Of a stretch of DNA of 64,000 nucleotides, positions 1 to 8,283 are shown piece by piece. Under the pieces are notes generated by a model. That model saw only the letters and a list, made by a program, of their open reading frames with translations, did not search any database and had not been told where the DNA came from. The DNA comes from Desulfovibrio gilichinskyi. GTDB lineage: Bacteria > Desulfobacterota > Desulfovibrionia > Desulfovibrionales > Desulfovibrionaceae. A program made the translations under genes and the position numbers. How positions within the stretch are numbered: position 1 is the first letter of the stretch; every line of letters begins with the position of its first letter. The stretch lies in contig NZ_FWZU01000001.1 in NCBI RefSeq assembly GCF_900177375.1, forward strand, positions 310,001 to 374,000. Reading direction: 5' to 3'.

Positions 1-2
1 AA

Positions 3-341
3 TACGGTTGGGAACCTTCAACAGGTTTTAATACTGACACCGTTGCAACATTAGATTCAGCACACCGTAGTGTTCAGATGGAAATGAAAGAACTTTTAAA
101 TCTTGGCGTACTTAACGGGCCGGATTTAGATTTAATGGATCAGATGCTAATTAGTCCTACAGATGTTCCCACCAATCCGCTTAAGTGGGCTGACCGTAAA
201 AAAGCTATAAAATCATCTTATGCCGAAGTTCGTAAATTCCTAGAAAGGAAAAAGAAACAACATCTTGCTAATCTCGGTGTGACAGATTCACAAGCAACCC
301 CTGCAACCAGTTCGAAAGCCGATCCTTTGGGGATTAGATAA
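3..341 (+). CDS. Phage protein, C-terminal part (5' end outside the window)
   Basis: The reading frame is open from the first complete codon at position 3, so the Met codon at 78 is probably internal and this is the end of a longer gene. The visible 112 residues are hydrophilic. They contain a Lys/Arg-rich helix-like stretch (RKFLERKKKQHLANLG) and a Ser/Thr/Ala-rich linker near the end. I do not recognise a family. The stop overlaps the start of the next gene by one base (TAATG), which suggests translational coupling within a virion structural operon. Its place just before an ejection-type protein suggests a virion-associated role, but that is context only. Confidence 0.7.
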   Translation, partial: YGWEPSTGFNTDTVATLDSAHRSVQMEMKELLNLGVLNGPDLDLMDQMLISPTDVPTNPLKWADRKKAIKSSYAEVRKFLERKKKQHLANLGVTDSQATPATSSKADPLGIR

Positions 342-2161
342 TGGATATTAATTCAATCCGGGAGAAATTCCCACAATATAAAGACGTAGGCGACCTTGAA
401 CTTGCACAGGGTTTTCACAAGAAATTCTATTCAGATATGCCCTTTGACGACTTTGCAAAAAAAATAGGTGTTAACTCCGATCCAATCGGGGCAAGAGAAA
501 AAAGTACTGATTGGGGTAGAGTCGGGGCGCAGATGATCGGGGGAACCGTTGGCGGGGCTATTGGTTTAGCCTCTCCGCTCCCCGGTGGTACATATGTTGG
601 TATGGGGCTTGGTGATGCCATTGCCGGGCAAGGATATGATCTTGCAAAAGAATACTTTTTCGGAGGCGAAGGCAAGTCTTTTCAAGATCGTATGACAGAA
701 TCGGCAGTTGATGCAACAACAGGCGCACTTGTCCCGAAAGCGTTTGATACGGCTATTGATGTTGCAAGACCTGTTATCAAGGGCATGATGGGGCCGATAA
801 AGAACAAACTTGCAGGGGCAGGAGCTAAACAACTTGCACAGGATTATGCAGATTTAGGGGTCACACCGTCAGCAGGAGCGATTACAGGCAATAAAGGGAT
901 TCAGGCAACAGAACAGGCATTTTCTCAACTTCCAGCATCAGCAAGGACTATGCAAGAGGCGGCAACGCAGACAGTTGACGATACTGCCAAGGCCGCTAAT
1001 CAGCTTGCTAATCAATACGGCTCTATTCTTACTCCTCAAGGCGCAGGGGAACAAATTAAAGGGGCCGCAGAAAACGCAGTTGGTCGGTTTAAAAGTCGCT
1101 CAAGGAATTTGTATGATGCTGTTGATGAGTATTTCCCAAAAGGGGAAGTCGTTCCGATTGAAAATACAACATCATATTTAAAAGAGGCTACAAACGCCTT
1201 TTCTGATGCTCCTGAACTTGGCGCAAGGTTCACGAAGGGGTTGAAAGATATAGGTAGCCGAGTTGCAAAGGATGCTCCAGACGGAGTGCTTGATTTTCAA
1301 ACTCTTAAACGTCTGCGTACAGAAGTTGGTACAGCCCTTGGTGATAAGTTTAACGCTGTAGAAGATGTTAACAGAGCGCAGTTAAAGCAGCTTTACGGAG
1401 CTTTGACCAATGACCTTGAGGCAGCAGCCGTTGCAAAAGGTGGCAATGCTCATAAGGCTTATGCGTTGGCTAATAGATATTACAAGCAACAGATGGCGCA
1501 TAATATTCCGACACTTGAAAAAGTTTTGCAGACTAAAACAGATGAGGCGGCTTTTAAGCTGGCAATATCTGGAGCGCAGGACGGCGGTTCACGGCTTGCG
1601 GTTTTGCGTAGAAACTTTCAGCCGGAAGAGTGGGACACGGTAGCGGGTACAGTGCTTGGAAGGCTTGGAAAATCATCCCCCGGTCAACAGGACATTGCAG
1701 GGCAAGCTTTTAGCGTTAACTCGTTTTTGACTAATTGGAATAAAATAGCTCCTGAATCAAAACAAGCCCTGTTCGGGGGCAGCCGGTACAGTTCTTTAGA
1801 GCCTGAACTTGATAAGCTATTACGGGTTGTCGGTTCTCAGAAAGATGTTGCAGCCATGGCGAATACCTCAAGGACAGGTCAGGCTATCGGTACAATGGCA
1901 ACTTACATGATGCCATTAACGGGCTTTGCTTCTGGAGGCGTTGGCGGGGCAGTATCCGGAACAGCCGTTGCCCTATCTCCTTACGCTGGAGCAAAGCTTA
2001 TAACCAACCCGAATTTTGTAAAATGGCTGACCGATGGCGCAAAGCTGGCGAAAGTATTGCCGGGTAGTTATCAGAGCCAGCTTGCAAAATTGCCCATTAT
2101 TGCAAAGTTGAATCCTGAAATTGAAACAGAAATCAACGATTATTTAAATTCTCTCAAATAG
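341..2161 (+). CDS. Phage virion protein, probable DNA ejection (transfer) protein
   Basis: A 606-residue protein. The N-terminal 45 residues (IREKFPQYKDVGDLELAQGF, then HKKFYSDMPFDDFAKKIG) match a short motif that I know from the N-termini of podovirus internal or ejection proteins. A Gly-rich, weakly hydrophobic region at about residues 62-95 and another at about 525-560 (MMPLTGFASGGVGGAVSG) could insert into membrane. The middle (about 150-480) is Ala/Gln-rich and probably helical. Ejection proteins of short-tailed phages leave the capsid with the DNA and form a channel across the envelope. The function is inferred from this layout and from the neighbouring tail fibre; no catalytic motif is seen. 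It begins on the stop codon of the preceding gene. Confidence 0.6.
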   Translation: MDINSIREKFPQYKDVGDLELAQGFHKKFYSDMPFDDFAKKIGVNSDPIGAREKSTDWGRVGAQMIGGTVGGAIGLASPLPGGTYVGMGLGDAIAGQGYDLAKEYFFGGEGKSFQDRMTESAVDATTGALVPKAFDTAIDVARPVIKGMMGPIKNKLAGAGAKQLAQDYADLGVTPSAGAITGNKGIQATEQAFSQLPASARTMQEAATQTVDDTAKAANQLANQYGSILTPQGAGEQIKGAAENAVGRFKSRSRNLYDAVDEYFPKGEVVPIENTTSYLKEATNAFSDAPELGARFTKGLKDIGSRVAKDAPDGVLDFQTLKRLRTEVGTALGDKFNAVEDVNRAQLKQLYGALTNDLEAAAVAKGGNAHKAYALANRYYKQQMAHNIPTLEKVLQTKTDEAAFKLAISGAQDGGSRLAVLRRNFQPEEWDTVAGTVLGRLGKSSPGQQDIAGQAFSVNSFLTNWNKIAPESKQALFGGSRYSSLEPELDKLLRVVGSQKDVAAMANTSRTGQAIGTMATYMMPLTGFASGGVGGAVSGTAVALSPYAGAKLITNPNFVKWLTDGAKLAKVLPGSYQSQLAKLPIIAKLNPEIETEINDYLNSLK

Positions 2162-2196
2162 TTCACAAGAAGTGAACTAATTCACAGGATGTGAAC
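2161..2196 (+). promoter_or_regulatory. Twin hairpins holding the tail-fibre ribosome binding site
   Basis: Two short inverted repeats lie back to back between the stop codon at 2159-2161 and the tail-fibre ATG at 2199. The first is GTTCAC-aagaa-GTGAAC (2161-2177). The second is TTCAC-aggat-GTGAA (2181-2195), with the Shine-Dalgarno AGGA (2186-2189) in its loop. Structure here could tune fibre translation or link it to the upstream stop. The arms share the hexamer GTTCAC, so they could instead be binding sites for a phage protein. Confidence 0.5.
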
Positions 2197-2198
2197 TT

Positions 2199-5100
2199 AT
2201 GGCTGAAAACGATTATACATATAGTGCACCTAATATTGATGCGTCACCGGGCGGTGATTCTGTAAAAAGCTCTATTCTTGAAAAGAATCAGGCGAGAGTT
2301 GAACAGATAATAACCCACTTGAATACTCACAAGAACAGGACGGCAACACATGGCGTTGTTTCTGCAATTGTAGGCACAGAAGACACGCAGATTTTGAGCA
2401 ACAAGACTCTGGCTGACCCGATAGTATCATACGCAGGGGAACCCGCATTAAATGCGCCTGTCACAAGGGCATATGTGGAAGGGCAAAGTAATCTTGCTGT
2501 TACTCAGGCAGGTGTTGCAAGGGATGAGGCGGTGGTTGCGAGAAATGAAGCCGTTGCAGCACGAGACATTGCTGTTGATGCTGCTGCATTCTTGAAAATC
2601 TCTGACACTCCAATTCTTTCAGGCTTGGCAACTAAAAATGAAGGGGAAACACTAACTGTTGAGATTACAAACCATGAAGCAGTAAATAAATACTTGGTTT
2701 CTGTTTCAGGTGGAACGTTTACAATTGTTGGCGGTATTATTTCATGGATTTTGCCAAATGTTGATATTGATACCAGCTACAACATGACTGTTTTTGCTTC
2801 AAAGGATGGTTATCAGGAATCGAAAGCAGCTACTCATACAGTGTTGGTTAAATATGTTCCGATTCAGGAAGGACCGACAATGGCATTTGCCAACACTGTT
2901 GACGGTTGGCCCGGTGCTACAATTGACGGTGACGGCATCCAGCCTCCAGCTTATTCAGGTGGGCTTGTTAATGAAAATCAGATTGTAACCGCACAGATGG
3001 AAGTTGAGGTGACGAGCGGACAAAAAACGGTTTTAGACGGAACCACTGCAACTTTTCTTAAAGTTCTTGAAGAGCTTTATGCAGGTATGCTTTTAGTCAC
3101 TGACAAGGGCAATGTGTTCGTTGAAAGTGTAGAGTCGTCAACAGTATCTTCAGCCGATATAGTAGATCTTCTTGATGATGGATCATGCGTTGCACTTTAC
3201 AATTTTAACGGGTCATTAAATGGTTCAGGTGAGGCTGCAAGTTCTATAGTTCCAAAAAGTTCGGTTAGCTACATTACAGGAAAAGTTGGTCAAGCTGTGT
3301 CTATAAATAATGGAACAGCTCCATGTAATGTACCAGTTGATGATATCCAACACGCTGGCGTGTCTGTGTGGACTAACCCTTCTTTAAATAGTCATACGAG
3401 CGGAAGTTATCGAATCATGTGGTTGATGATGGGGGGAATTTGCGGTGTCGATTTTGGTCGTGGCTCTGTAACTATTTTTGGTCAAAATGTGGCTCTGGAT
3501 ACCTCCGCATGGAAAAATCTAAACAAGTTTATCAATATATGTATAACTTCAGACGGTAAAAATGGATATTTATATATTGATAAAACGCTCGTAAAGACAA
3601 TCACTAATATAAGTCTTACCGGATCAGGAGCTTTAACTGATTTGGCACACGGAGCCAATGATGCTCAATCTATGGATCAACTGAGAGTATTTAACAGAAC
3701 ATTAACTCAAGATGATGTTGATAAGATTTATGAAGAAGGGCAAAAAGCTTATTCCTGCATAATTAATCTTCCTGCCGCTCCGGCAAAAGTATTTAAAAAC
3801 CCATTACAGGGTGAGACTTTAGTTGTCAGCACACGTTCTACCGCAACGAGTCTTGAAACCAATCAGCTAGTTAAAGAAGGTGAAAGTCTTTTCTTAGACG
3901 GGGTTGAGGGTGTTGCAGGAGCTACCAGTGGCGAACTTGGGGAGTATCCTAATAAACCATATACGTCTGAGTTAGGGACTCCTATAGAGTCCGCAAATGT
4001 TACAGGCTGGATTTCAGCTAATGCCTTTGATGGGGATATTGCCAATCGTTGGGCAGGTTTAAGCACTGCCGCAGATCTTGCAATAAATGGTTCATGGATT
4101 GGGTGGAAGTTTAAGGAACCTATTTCTTTAGAAGAGTATAGCTTAACTCCATTAGCTGATCCTAGAAATTTAGGGGCTACTATTAATCTACGAGCTTCAA
4201 ATGACGGAGTAACTTGGACAACAATACAAACAGACAATTCAGTTTATGCAGAACATAGCTACCCTGTAGCATCAACCGACAAATTCACTCATTGGGCTGT
4301 GTCTAACAATACGAAACTTGATTATTACATGAACGTACTTGAATTGGCTTTTAAGAAAAGAGGCAACTTTTCGGTAGATATAACTTCTTTCGGCTTGACC
4401 ACGCCCCCCCAATATGCCTCACGAAAGATAGAAAATATTTTTGCAATTGGGGTGGGTAATGCCAACGAGTATATAGGCCCGGAAATTGTGGTGGAACAGG
4501 GTGAGGGGTCTACAGCATCTAAGCTCGTTTTAACTTCCGCCGGATCAATAGCCGCAAAAATATTTGTTGAAGGCGGACTGAATAATAATATTTTATGTGA
4601 TGGACAGGATGTTGCGGTTGCAAGCGTTAGTGAAGAAATCGTGGATGGTATAAGCCCGGTTAAGCAGATAATACCAGACATGACGGGTGAAACCACAGAC
4701 GGATGTACTATAACCGCAAGTAGATCTGATTACGGTCCAGCTTATGCCTGCTGGAAGGTTGGTAAAGCTAATCAACCTTCAAACTCAGATTATTGGCAGG
4801 CAAATGGATATCCAACTGATCTAGTTATTGCATTTGATTCACCTAAAACGATTAGTAAATATTCCTTAATATCAGCCTTTTCATATGTTCAAAACTCGCA
4901 AACTTGGGCTTTGTACAAAGGGGCTTCCTTAACAGGTCCGTGGACTTTGTTACATCAACAGGCGGCTGCTTTTACGTGGTCATCCACTGGAGGTGGGACA
5001 CAGACACTAAACTTTGATCTAGGTGCGTCGCACACGGCTAACTACTTCAAACTTAACTGCGGTAATACTGCACAGCATGGATATTCAGGGCTTGGGCGAG

Positions 5101-5378
5101 TTCGTTTATTTGGTACTGAATCAAAAAAAATGACTAAAACAATCGTTAATCTGGAAACACCACTGGACAAGGTTCCAGCTAAAGTCGCAATTCCAGACTG
5201 TTATAGCTTAACACCTGCAGGCTATATCTCTGAACTCTCTGACGGTAAACTTAAGCTAACTGTGGATAAAATAGAGTTCCCAGATAATCCAGAATTAAAA
5301 CAATTGGCTATGTCTGTACGGTCACCGGAAGATATGCGCTTTACTGACGGTAAAATTTATATTCAGGAGAAACCATAA
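2199..5378 (+). CDS. Phage tail fibre / adhesin with LamG-like and discoidin-like domains
   Basis: A 1059-residue protein. Residues about 1-100 probably attach to the virion. An Ala/Glu/Arg stretch at about 104-130 (ARDEAVVARNEAVAARD) looks like a trimeric coiled coil. Residues about 135-220 resemble an Ig-like fold. Residues about 325-510 have the layout of a LamG/concanavalin-like domain: it opens with CVALYNFNGSLNGSG and closes with FNRTLTQDDVDKIYEEG. Two F5/8-type (discoidin-like) carbohydrate-binding domains are seen at about 587-722 (AFDGDIANRWAG, LRASNDGVTWTTI) and 826-975 (YACWKVGKANQPSN, NYFKLNCGN). These domain types bind surface glycans, so this is the likely host-recognition protein. 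The domain calls are by eye. The start has AGGA nine bases upstream. The stop overlaps the next gene's ATG. Confidence 0.8.
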   Translation: MAENDYTYSAPNIDASPGGDSVKSSILEKNQARVEQIITHLNTHKNRTATHGVVSAIVGTEDTQILSNKTLADPIVSYAGEPALNAPVTRAYVEGQSNLAVTQAGVARDEAVVARNEAVAARDIAVDAAAFLKISDTPILSGLATKNEGETLTVEITNHEAVNKYLVSVSGGTFTIVGGIISWILPNVDIDTSYNMTVFASKDGYQESKAATHTVLVKYVPIQEGPTMAFANTVDGWPGATIDGDGIQPPAYSGGLVNENQIVTAQMEVEVTSGQKTVLDGTTATFLKVLEELYAGMLLVTDKGNVFVESVESSTVSSADIVDLLDDGSCVALYNFNGSLNGSGEAASSIVPKSSVSYITGKVGQAVSINNGTAPCNVPVDDIQHAGVSVWTNPSLNSHTSGSYRIMWLMMGGICGVDFGRGSVTIFGQNVALDTSAWKNLNKFINICITSDGKNGYLYIDKTLVKTITNISLTGSGALTDLAHGANDAQSMDQLRVFNRTLTQDDVDKIYEEGQKAYSCIINLPAAPAKVFKNPLQGETLVVSTRSTATSLETNQLVKEGESLFLDGVEGVAGATSGELGEYPNKPYTSELGTPIESANVTGWISANAFDGDIANRWAGLSTAADLAINGSWIGWKFKEPISLEEYSLTPLADPRNLGATINLRASNDGVTWTTIQTDNSVYAEHSYPVASTDKFTHWAVSNNTKLDYYMNVLELAFKKRGNFSVDITSFGLTTPPQYASRKIENIFAIGVGNANEYIGPEIVVEQGEGSTASKLVLTSAGSIAAKIFVEGGLNNNILCDGQDVAVASVSEEIVDGISPVKQIIPDMTGETTDGCTITASRSDYGPAYACWKVGKANQPSNSDYWQANGYPTDLVIAFDSPKTISKYSLISAFSYVQNSQTWALYKGASLTGPWTLLHQQAAAFTWSSTGGGTQTLNFDLGASHTANYFKLNCGNTAQHGYSGLGRVRLFGTESKKMTKTIVNLETPLDKVPAKVAIPDCYSLTPAGYISELSDGKLKLTVDKIEFPDNPELKQLAMSVRSPEDMRFTDGKIYIQEKP

Positions 5379-5602
5379 TGGGCGAGGTTAATCATAAAGT
5401 TAATCAGCAAAAAGCAGGGGCGGTACACAGCGAAGTTCCGGCAGTGCGTGACACTAGCGACTTTGATGTATCGCAGATGAGTGTTGAAAGTAGAGCAGCA
5501 TGGAAAGCGGTATGTCTGACAGATAACCCAACAAAGGAAGACTTCCGGCATGTTTTTAATTCAATCATGCGAAGCAAAGTCGTTGATGCAATTCTAAAAT
5601 AG
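5378..5602 (+). CDS. Small phage protein of unknown function, last gene of the virion operon
   Basis: A 74-residue hydrophilic protein whose ATG overlaps the tail-fibre stop (TAATG), so it is probably translated by coupling. The C-terminal half (ESRAAWKAVCLTDNPTKEDF) looks helical. No family is recognised. Small genes directly after a tail fibre are often fibre assembly chaperones or caps, but nothing in this sequence shows that. A strong terminator follows 45 bases later, so this is the end of the phage transcript. Confidence 0.65.
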   Translation: MGEVNHKVNQQKAGAVHSEVPAVRDTSDFDVSQMSVESRAAWKAVCLTDNPTKEDFRHVFNSIMRSKVVDAILK

Positions 5603-5646
5603 ATAACCTGATACAAAAAACGAGCGTGTTCTTTGTTGTTAATTAT

Positions 5647-5684
5647 CCCCTATCTGAGCATAGTTTCAGGTGGGGGGTTTTTTG
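5647..5684 (+). terminator. Rho-independent terminator of the phage late operon
   Basis: The stem CCCCTATCTGA pairs with TCAGGTGGGG (two G-U pairs) around a short loop and is followed by six T residues. It lies just after the last phage gene. Confidence 0.85.
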
Positions 5685-5690
5685 TTATTT

Positions 5691-5710
5691 TGTTCACCTT
5701 TGTTCACCTT
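5691..5710 (+). repeat. Tandem decamer repeat near the attachment site
   Basis: TGTTCACCTT is present twice without a gap, about 70 bases before the tRNA-derived att core. Short direct repeats at this distance are typical arm-type binding sites of tyrosine integrases, so this may be one attachment arm. A small hairpin (TGCTAA-tcttt-TTAGCA, 5745-5761) lies between the repeats and the core. The role is inferred. Confidence 0.5.
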
Positions 5711-5781
5711 TTTAATAAACATAAGCCTTGCTTATTCTTATTAATGCTAATCTTTTTAGCAGTTTAACTTTAGGCGCAAGA

Positions 5782-5828
5782 GACTCTTAATCCGTTGGTT
5801 GAAGGTTCAAGTCCTTCGTGGCCTACCA
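5782..5828 (+). other. Prophage attachment site: 3' half of tRNA-Lys(CTT)
   Basis: From the anticodon loop onward the sequence reads as a normal tRNA: loop CTCTTAA (5784-5790, anticodon CTT), stem strand TCCGT, variable loop TGGTT, T arm GAAGG-TTCAAGT-CCTTC, acceptor strand GTGGCCT, then A and CCA (5826-5828). Upstream of 5782 the required partner strands are missing: the bases there do not pair with TCCGT, and no D arm or 5' acceptor strand exists. It is therefore the duplicated 3' end left by integration, with the complete tRNA expected at the far end of the prophage. Confidence 0.88.
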
Positions 5829-5836
5829 GCAAGTAC

Positions 5837-5873
5837 AGAGGTTTAGACTAATAGTCTAGACCTCTTTTTTTTT
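5837..5873 (+). terminator. Terminator behind the tRNA-Lys remnant
   Basis: A 13-bp stem (AGAGGTTTAGACT with AGTCTAGACCTCT, one G-U pair), loop AAT, then nine T residues. It was probably the terminator of the original tRNA-Lys gene before the prophage separated the two. Confidence 0.88.
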
Positions 5874-6442
5874 GCTCTTCATTTTTGTTCTTTTTTGCAC
5901 AAAATTTTTAGATAATTTTTTATGATTGTAGCGCATAGACTTCACCTCGTATAGATCATTTCATCCCTTCGTTGTCTGTTTTCAAAGAATCACTCTAAAA
6001 AATTTTCCCAATAAAACTCTTTCTGACTCCGTTAAATTTCATTTATTATATATTCATTCATATTTCATTTTTCCGCAGCTAAAATTTTAATAGTTGCAAA
6101 TAATGTTTCAGCAAAGTTTAATCCTCAAGAACTGATTACTTCGGTTTGGCCTAAATTGAAAAAAAGAAATATCTGATTCTAGCGCATGTATCAAAACCTC
6201 CCACATATAAAATGATTATTAATAAAGCCTGAAATTTTAGTGTGTAAAGTTTTCTGATTCTCCCTCTATCCTCACCCGGTTATTATTTTTTGCATATTTA
6301 TCATTTTTATCTAAACACAGACAAAAATGTGTGTTATGGGAAGATAAAGTCGTCTTCGTCGCAAGAGTTAAATTTTTGCGTGGCTGGTCAACCTGTGTAA
6401 GCACGGTGCCTTTCCTATTAAAAAAGTTAAGTGGAGCTGGAT
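5874..6442. other. AT-rich intergenic region, no gene seen
   Basis: About 570 bases between the attachment site and the DUF4301 gene hold no convincing reading frame, RNA gene or repeat. The only long frame on the other strand lacks coding character. The promoter for the DUF4301 gene must lie here, but I cannot place it. Confidence 0.6.
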
Positions 6443-8002
6443 ATGTCAACTGAAAAAGATTTCCGCGAAGTGGAGAACAAATTGCAGGATATTATTGGTG
6501 ACAGCGTTTCGGCTAAGGTTCTGGCTGATCAGTTTATGCGCCTTAAGAAAGGGTTTACGCCAACAAAACTTGATCGTTCATGCACCGTAAAAGATGGTAT
6601 TTCAATTATCCCCCAAGAAGATAAAATAGGCTTACTTAGTGTTTTTAATGCCGCTCTTGAGCTCGGGCGTATAACAAAGTTTGTGCCTGCTTCCGGCGCA
6701 GCTACCCGCATGTTTAAATTTTTGCTAGAATTCATGAAAACAGGTCATAAAAATTTTGATGCTGATTTAGAGAGTGAGGAATCGTCACTTGAAATGGCTC
6801 GTGTATTTATTGCGTCGCTCCCTAAGTTTGCTTTTTATGACGACCTTAAAACAGCAATGAAAATTGGCGGGGATGATTTAGATGAATGCCTTGCAGAAAA
6901 TGATTGCCGCACAATTCTGGAATATTTGCTTACCCCGAAAGGGCTTAACTACTCGCAGTTTCCTAAAGGGTTGATCCCGTTTCATGTTCATGCAGATGGA
7001 CCGCGGACACCGTTGGAAGAGCATGTTTTAGAAGCGATTGAATATGCAAAAGATGAGGAAGGTAAGGTTCGTCTGCATTTTACTGTCGCTCCGGCTCATA
7101 GAGACCAGACAAAAGCGTATCTTTCGGAAGTTATTAAGAAATTCCCTGAATATGATTTTGATATTTCTTATTCGGAACAGAGTCGCGCTACAGATACAAT
7201 TGCGGTTGATTTAAAGAATGAAATTTTCAGGACGGATGACAATAAAGTTTTATTCAGGCCGGCTGGACATGGAGCGTTACTTGTTAATTTAAATGAATTA
7301 AACGGTGATATAGTTTTCCTTAAAAATATTGATAACGTAGTTCCAGACAGGCTTAAAGATGACACAATTGAATATAAAAAACTGCTTGGCGGGCTTTTAA
7401 TTCTGCTTCAGAGTCAGGTGTTTGATTGTATTAAAATGCTTAAGAAGCCCTCGCTCACAGAATTTGAATTAGCCGTAACTTCTCTTTTTGTTGTGACTCG
7501 TTTGCATCTGACTTTGCCGAAAACTTTTTTTATAATGGATCTGGCTGCAAAGGCGGATATCTTAATAACTAAGCTTAACAAACCGATTCGTGTTTGCGGT
7601 ATGGTGAAAAATCAGGGCGACCCGGGGGGAGGTCCATTTTGGGTTGTAGGTTCAGACGGGACAATCTCACCGCAGATTGTTGAAAAAAATCAGGTTGATA
7701 TGAATAACCCTAAACAGGCTGAGATTCTTAAATCTTCTACCCATTTTAATCCTGTTGATATCGTTTGCGGGCTGCGCGATTACCGCGGCAAACAGTTTAA
7801 TCTGATGAATTATACTGACCCCGAAACTGGGTTTATTTCTCATAAATCCGAACAGGGGCGTGCGCTTAAGGCTCTTGAATTACCTGGTCTTTGGAATGGA
7901 TCAATGGCGGATTGGTTGACGATTTTTGTTGAAGTCCCGCTCAGCACTTTTTCACCTGTAAAAGCTGTTAACGATCTTTTAAAGGACGAGCATCAAGCTT
8001 AG
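6443..8002 (+). CDS. DUF4301 family protein
   Basis: A 519-residue protein that I assign to DUF4301, an uncharacterised family. Near residue 80 is VPASGAATRMF, which resembles the Gly-rich PxxGxGTRM loop of sugar-nucleotide pyrophosphorylases. A second conserved block is KNQGDPGGGPFWV near residue 390. These hint at a nucleotide-binding fold of the NDP-sugar transferase type, but the substrate is unknown. The ATG at 6443 is chosen over the GTG at 6431 because GGAG at 6433-6436 sits six bases before it and lies inside the longer frame. It is the first chromosomal gene after the prophage, transcribed alone and closed by a structured region and a terminator. Confidence 0.75.
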   Translation: MSTEKDFREVENKLQDIIGDSVSAKVLADQFMRLKKGFTPTKLDRSCTVKDGISIIPQEDKIGLLSVFNAALELGRITKFVPASGAATRMFKFLLEFMKTGHKNFDADLESEESSLEMARVFIASLPKFAFYDDLKTAMKIGGDDLDECLAENDCRTILEYLLTPKGLNYSQFPKGLIPFHVHADGPRTPLEEHVLEAIEYAKDEEGKVRLHFTVAPAHRDQTKAYLSEVIKKFPEYDFDISYSEQSRATDTIAVDLKNEIFRTDDNKVLFRPAGHGALLVNLNELNGDIVFLKNIDNVVPDRLKDDTIEYKKLLGGLLILLQSQVFDCIKMLKKPSLTEFELAVTSLFVVTRLHLTLPKTFFIMDLAAKADILITKLNKPIRVCGMVKNQGDPGGGPFWVVGSDGTISPQIVEKNQVDMNNPKQAEILKSSTHFNPVDIVCGLRDYRGKQFNLMNYTDPETGFISHKSEQGRALKALELPGLWNGSMADWLTIFVEVPLSTFSPVKAVNDLLKDEHQA

Positions 8003-8029
8003 TTGATAATTTGTGCCCGGATGGTCAAT

Positions 8030-8111
8030 GTACAAATGCTTATGGCTATGATCGTACTTGCGACTGACAATATCTGTTTCGTAGATATTTTAGTCAAGAA
8101 AGCATTTGTAC
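8030..8111 (+). other. Structured intergenic element (nested inverted repeats)
   Basis: A perfect 12-bp inverted repeat (GTACAAATGCTT at 8030-8041, AAGCATTTGTAC at 8100-8111) encloses a second hairpin: AATATCT (8069-8075) with AGATATT (8083-8089), extended by CTTG/ACT against AGTCAAG. The whole can fold into one long arm of about 82 nt. It lies 27 bases behind the DUF4301 stop and before the terminator. It could be a small RNA, a 3' UTR stability element, or a remnant of a small repeat element. Confidence 0.45.
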
Positions 8112-8122
8112 TATCTATAATA

Positions 8123-8159
8123 GAAAAGCCTGTCAGGTTCCTGATGGGCTTTTCGTTTT
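8123..8159 (+). terminator. Rho-independent terminator
   Basis: GAAAAGCC-TG-TCAGG pairs with CCTGA-TG-GGCTTTTC (the TG/TG step forms two wobble pairs) around loop TT, followed by a T-rich run. It ends transcription from the DUF4301 side. Confidence 0.8.
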
Positions 8160-8283
8160 AATAAATGAATATAATTGTTTTCAGGGTTGCAAAATATGGA
8201 TAATGTTGAGGTATCTTTTTAATTACCGGGGTTATCTTAGATATTATTATGTGATTTATGTTTAACCCTATGTGGAGTCCACA

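Larger units (their letters stand above)
1..5828. mobile_element. Right end of a prophage integrated in a tRNA-Lys gene
   Basis: Four tightly packed genes on the + strand (overlapping stop and start codons at 341 and 5378) encode virion-type proteins: an ejection-type protein, a tail fibre and small proteins. They are followed by a strong terminator, tandem decamer repeats and a 47-bp piece of a tRNA 3' half at 5782-5828. A tRNA fragment lacking its 5' half, next to phage genes, is the usual scar of tyrosine-integrase insertion. The left end, the integrase and the intact tRNA must lie upstream of the window. The ejection-type gene suggests a podovirus-like phage, but that is an inference from one protein. 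Confidence 0.85.

Noticed and set aside
2159-2201. Ribosome bypassing or frameshift between the ejection-type gene and the tail fibre, suggested by a hairpin at the stop codon
   Set aside because: The fibre has its own ATG and ribosome site, and there is no matching take-off and landing codon pair.
5603-6442. Search for an integrase or excisionase gene at the right prophage border
   Set aside because: No reading frame here is long enough or resembles one; the integrase must be at the left end.
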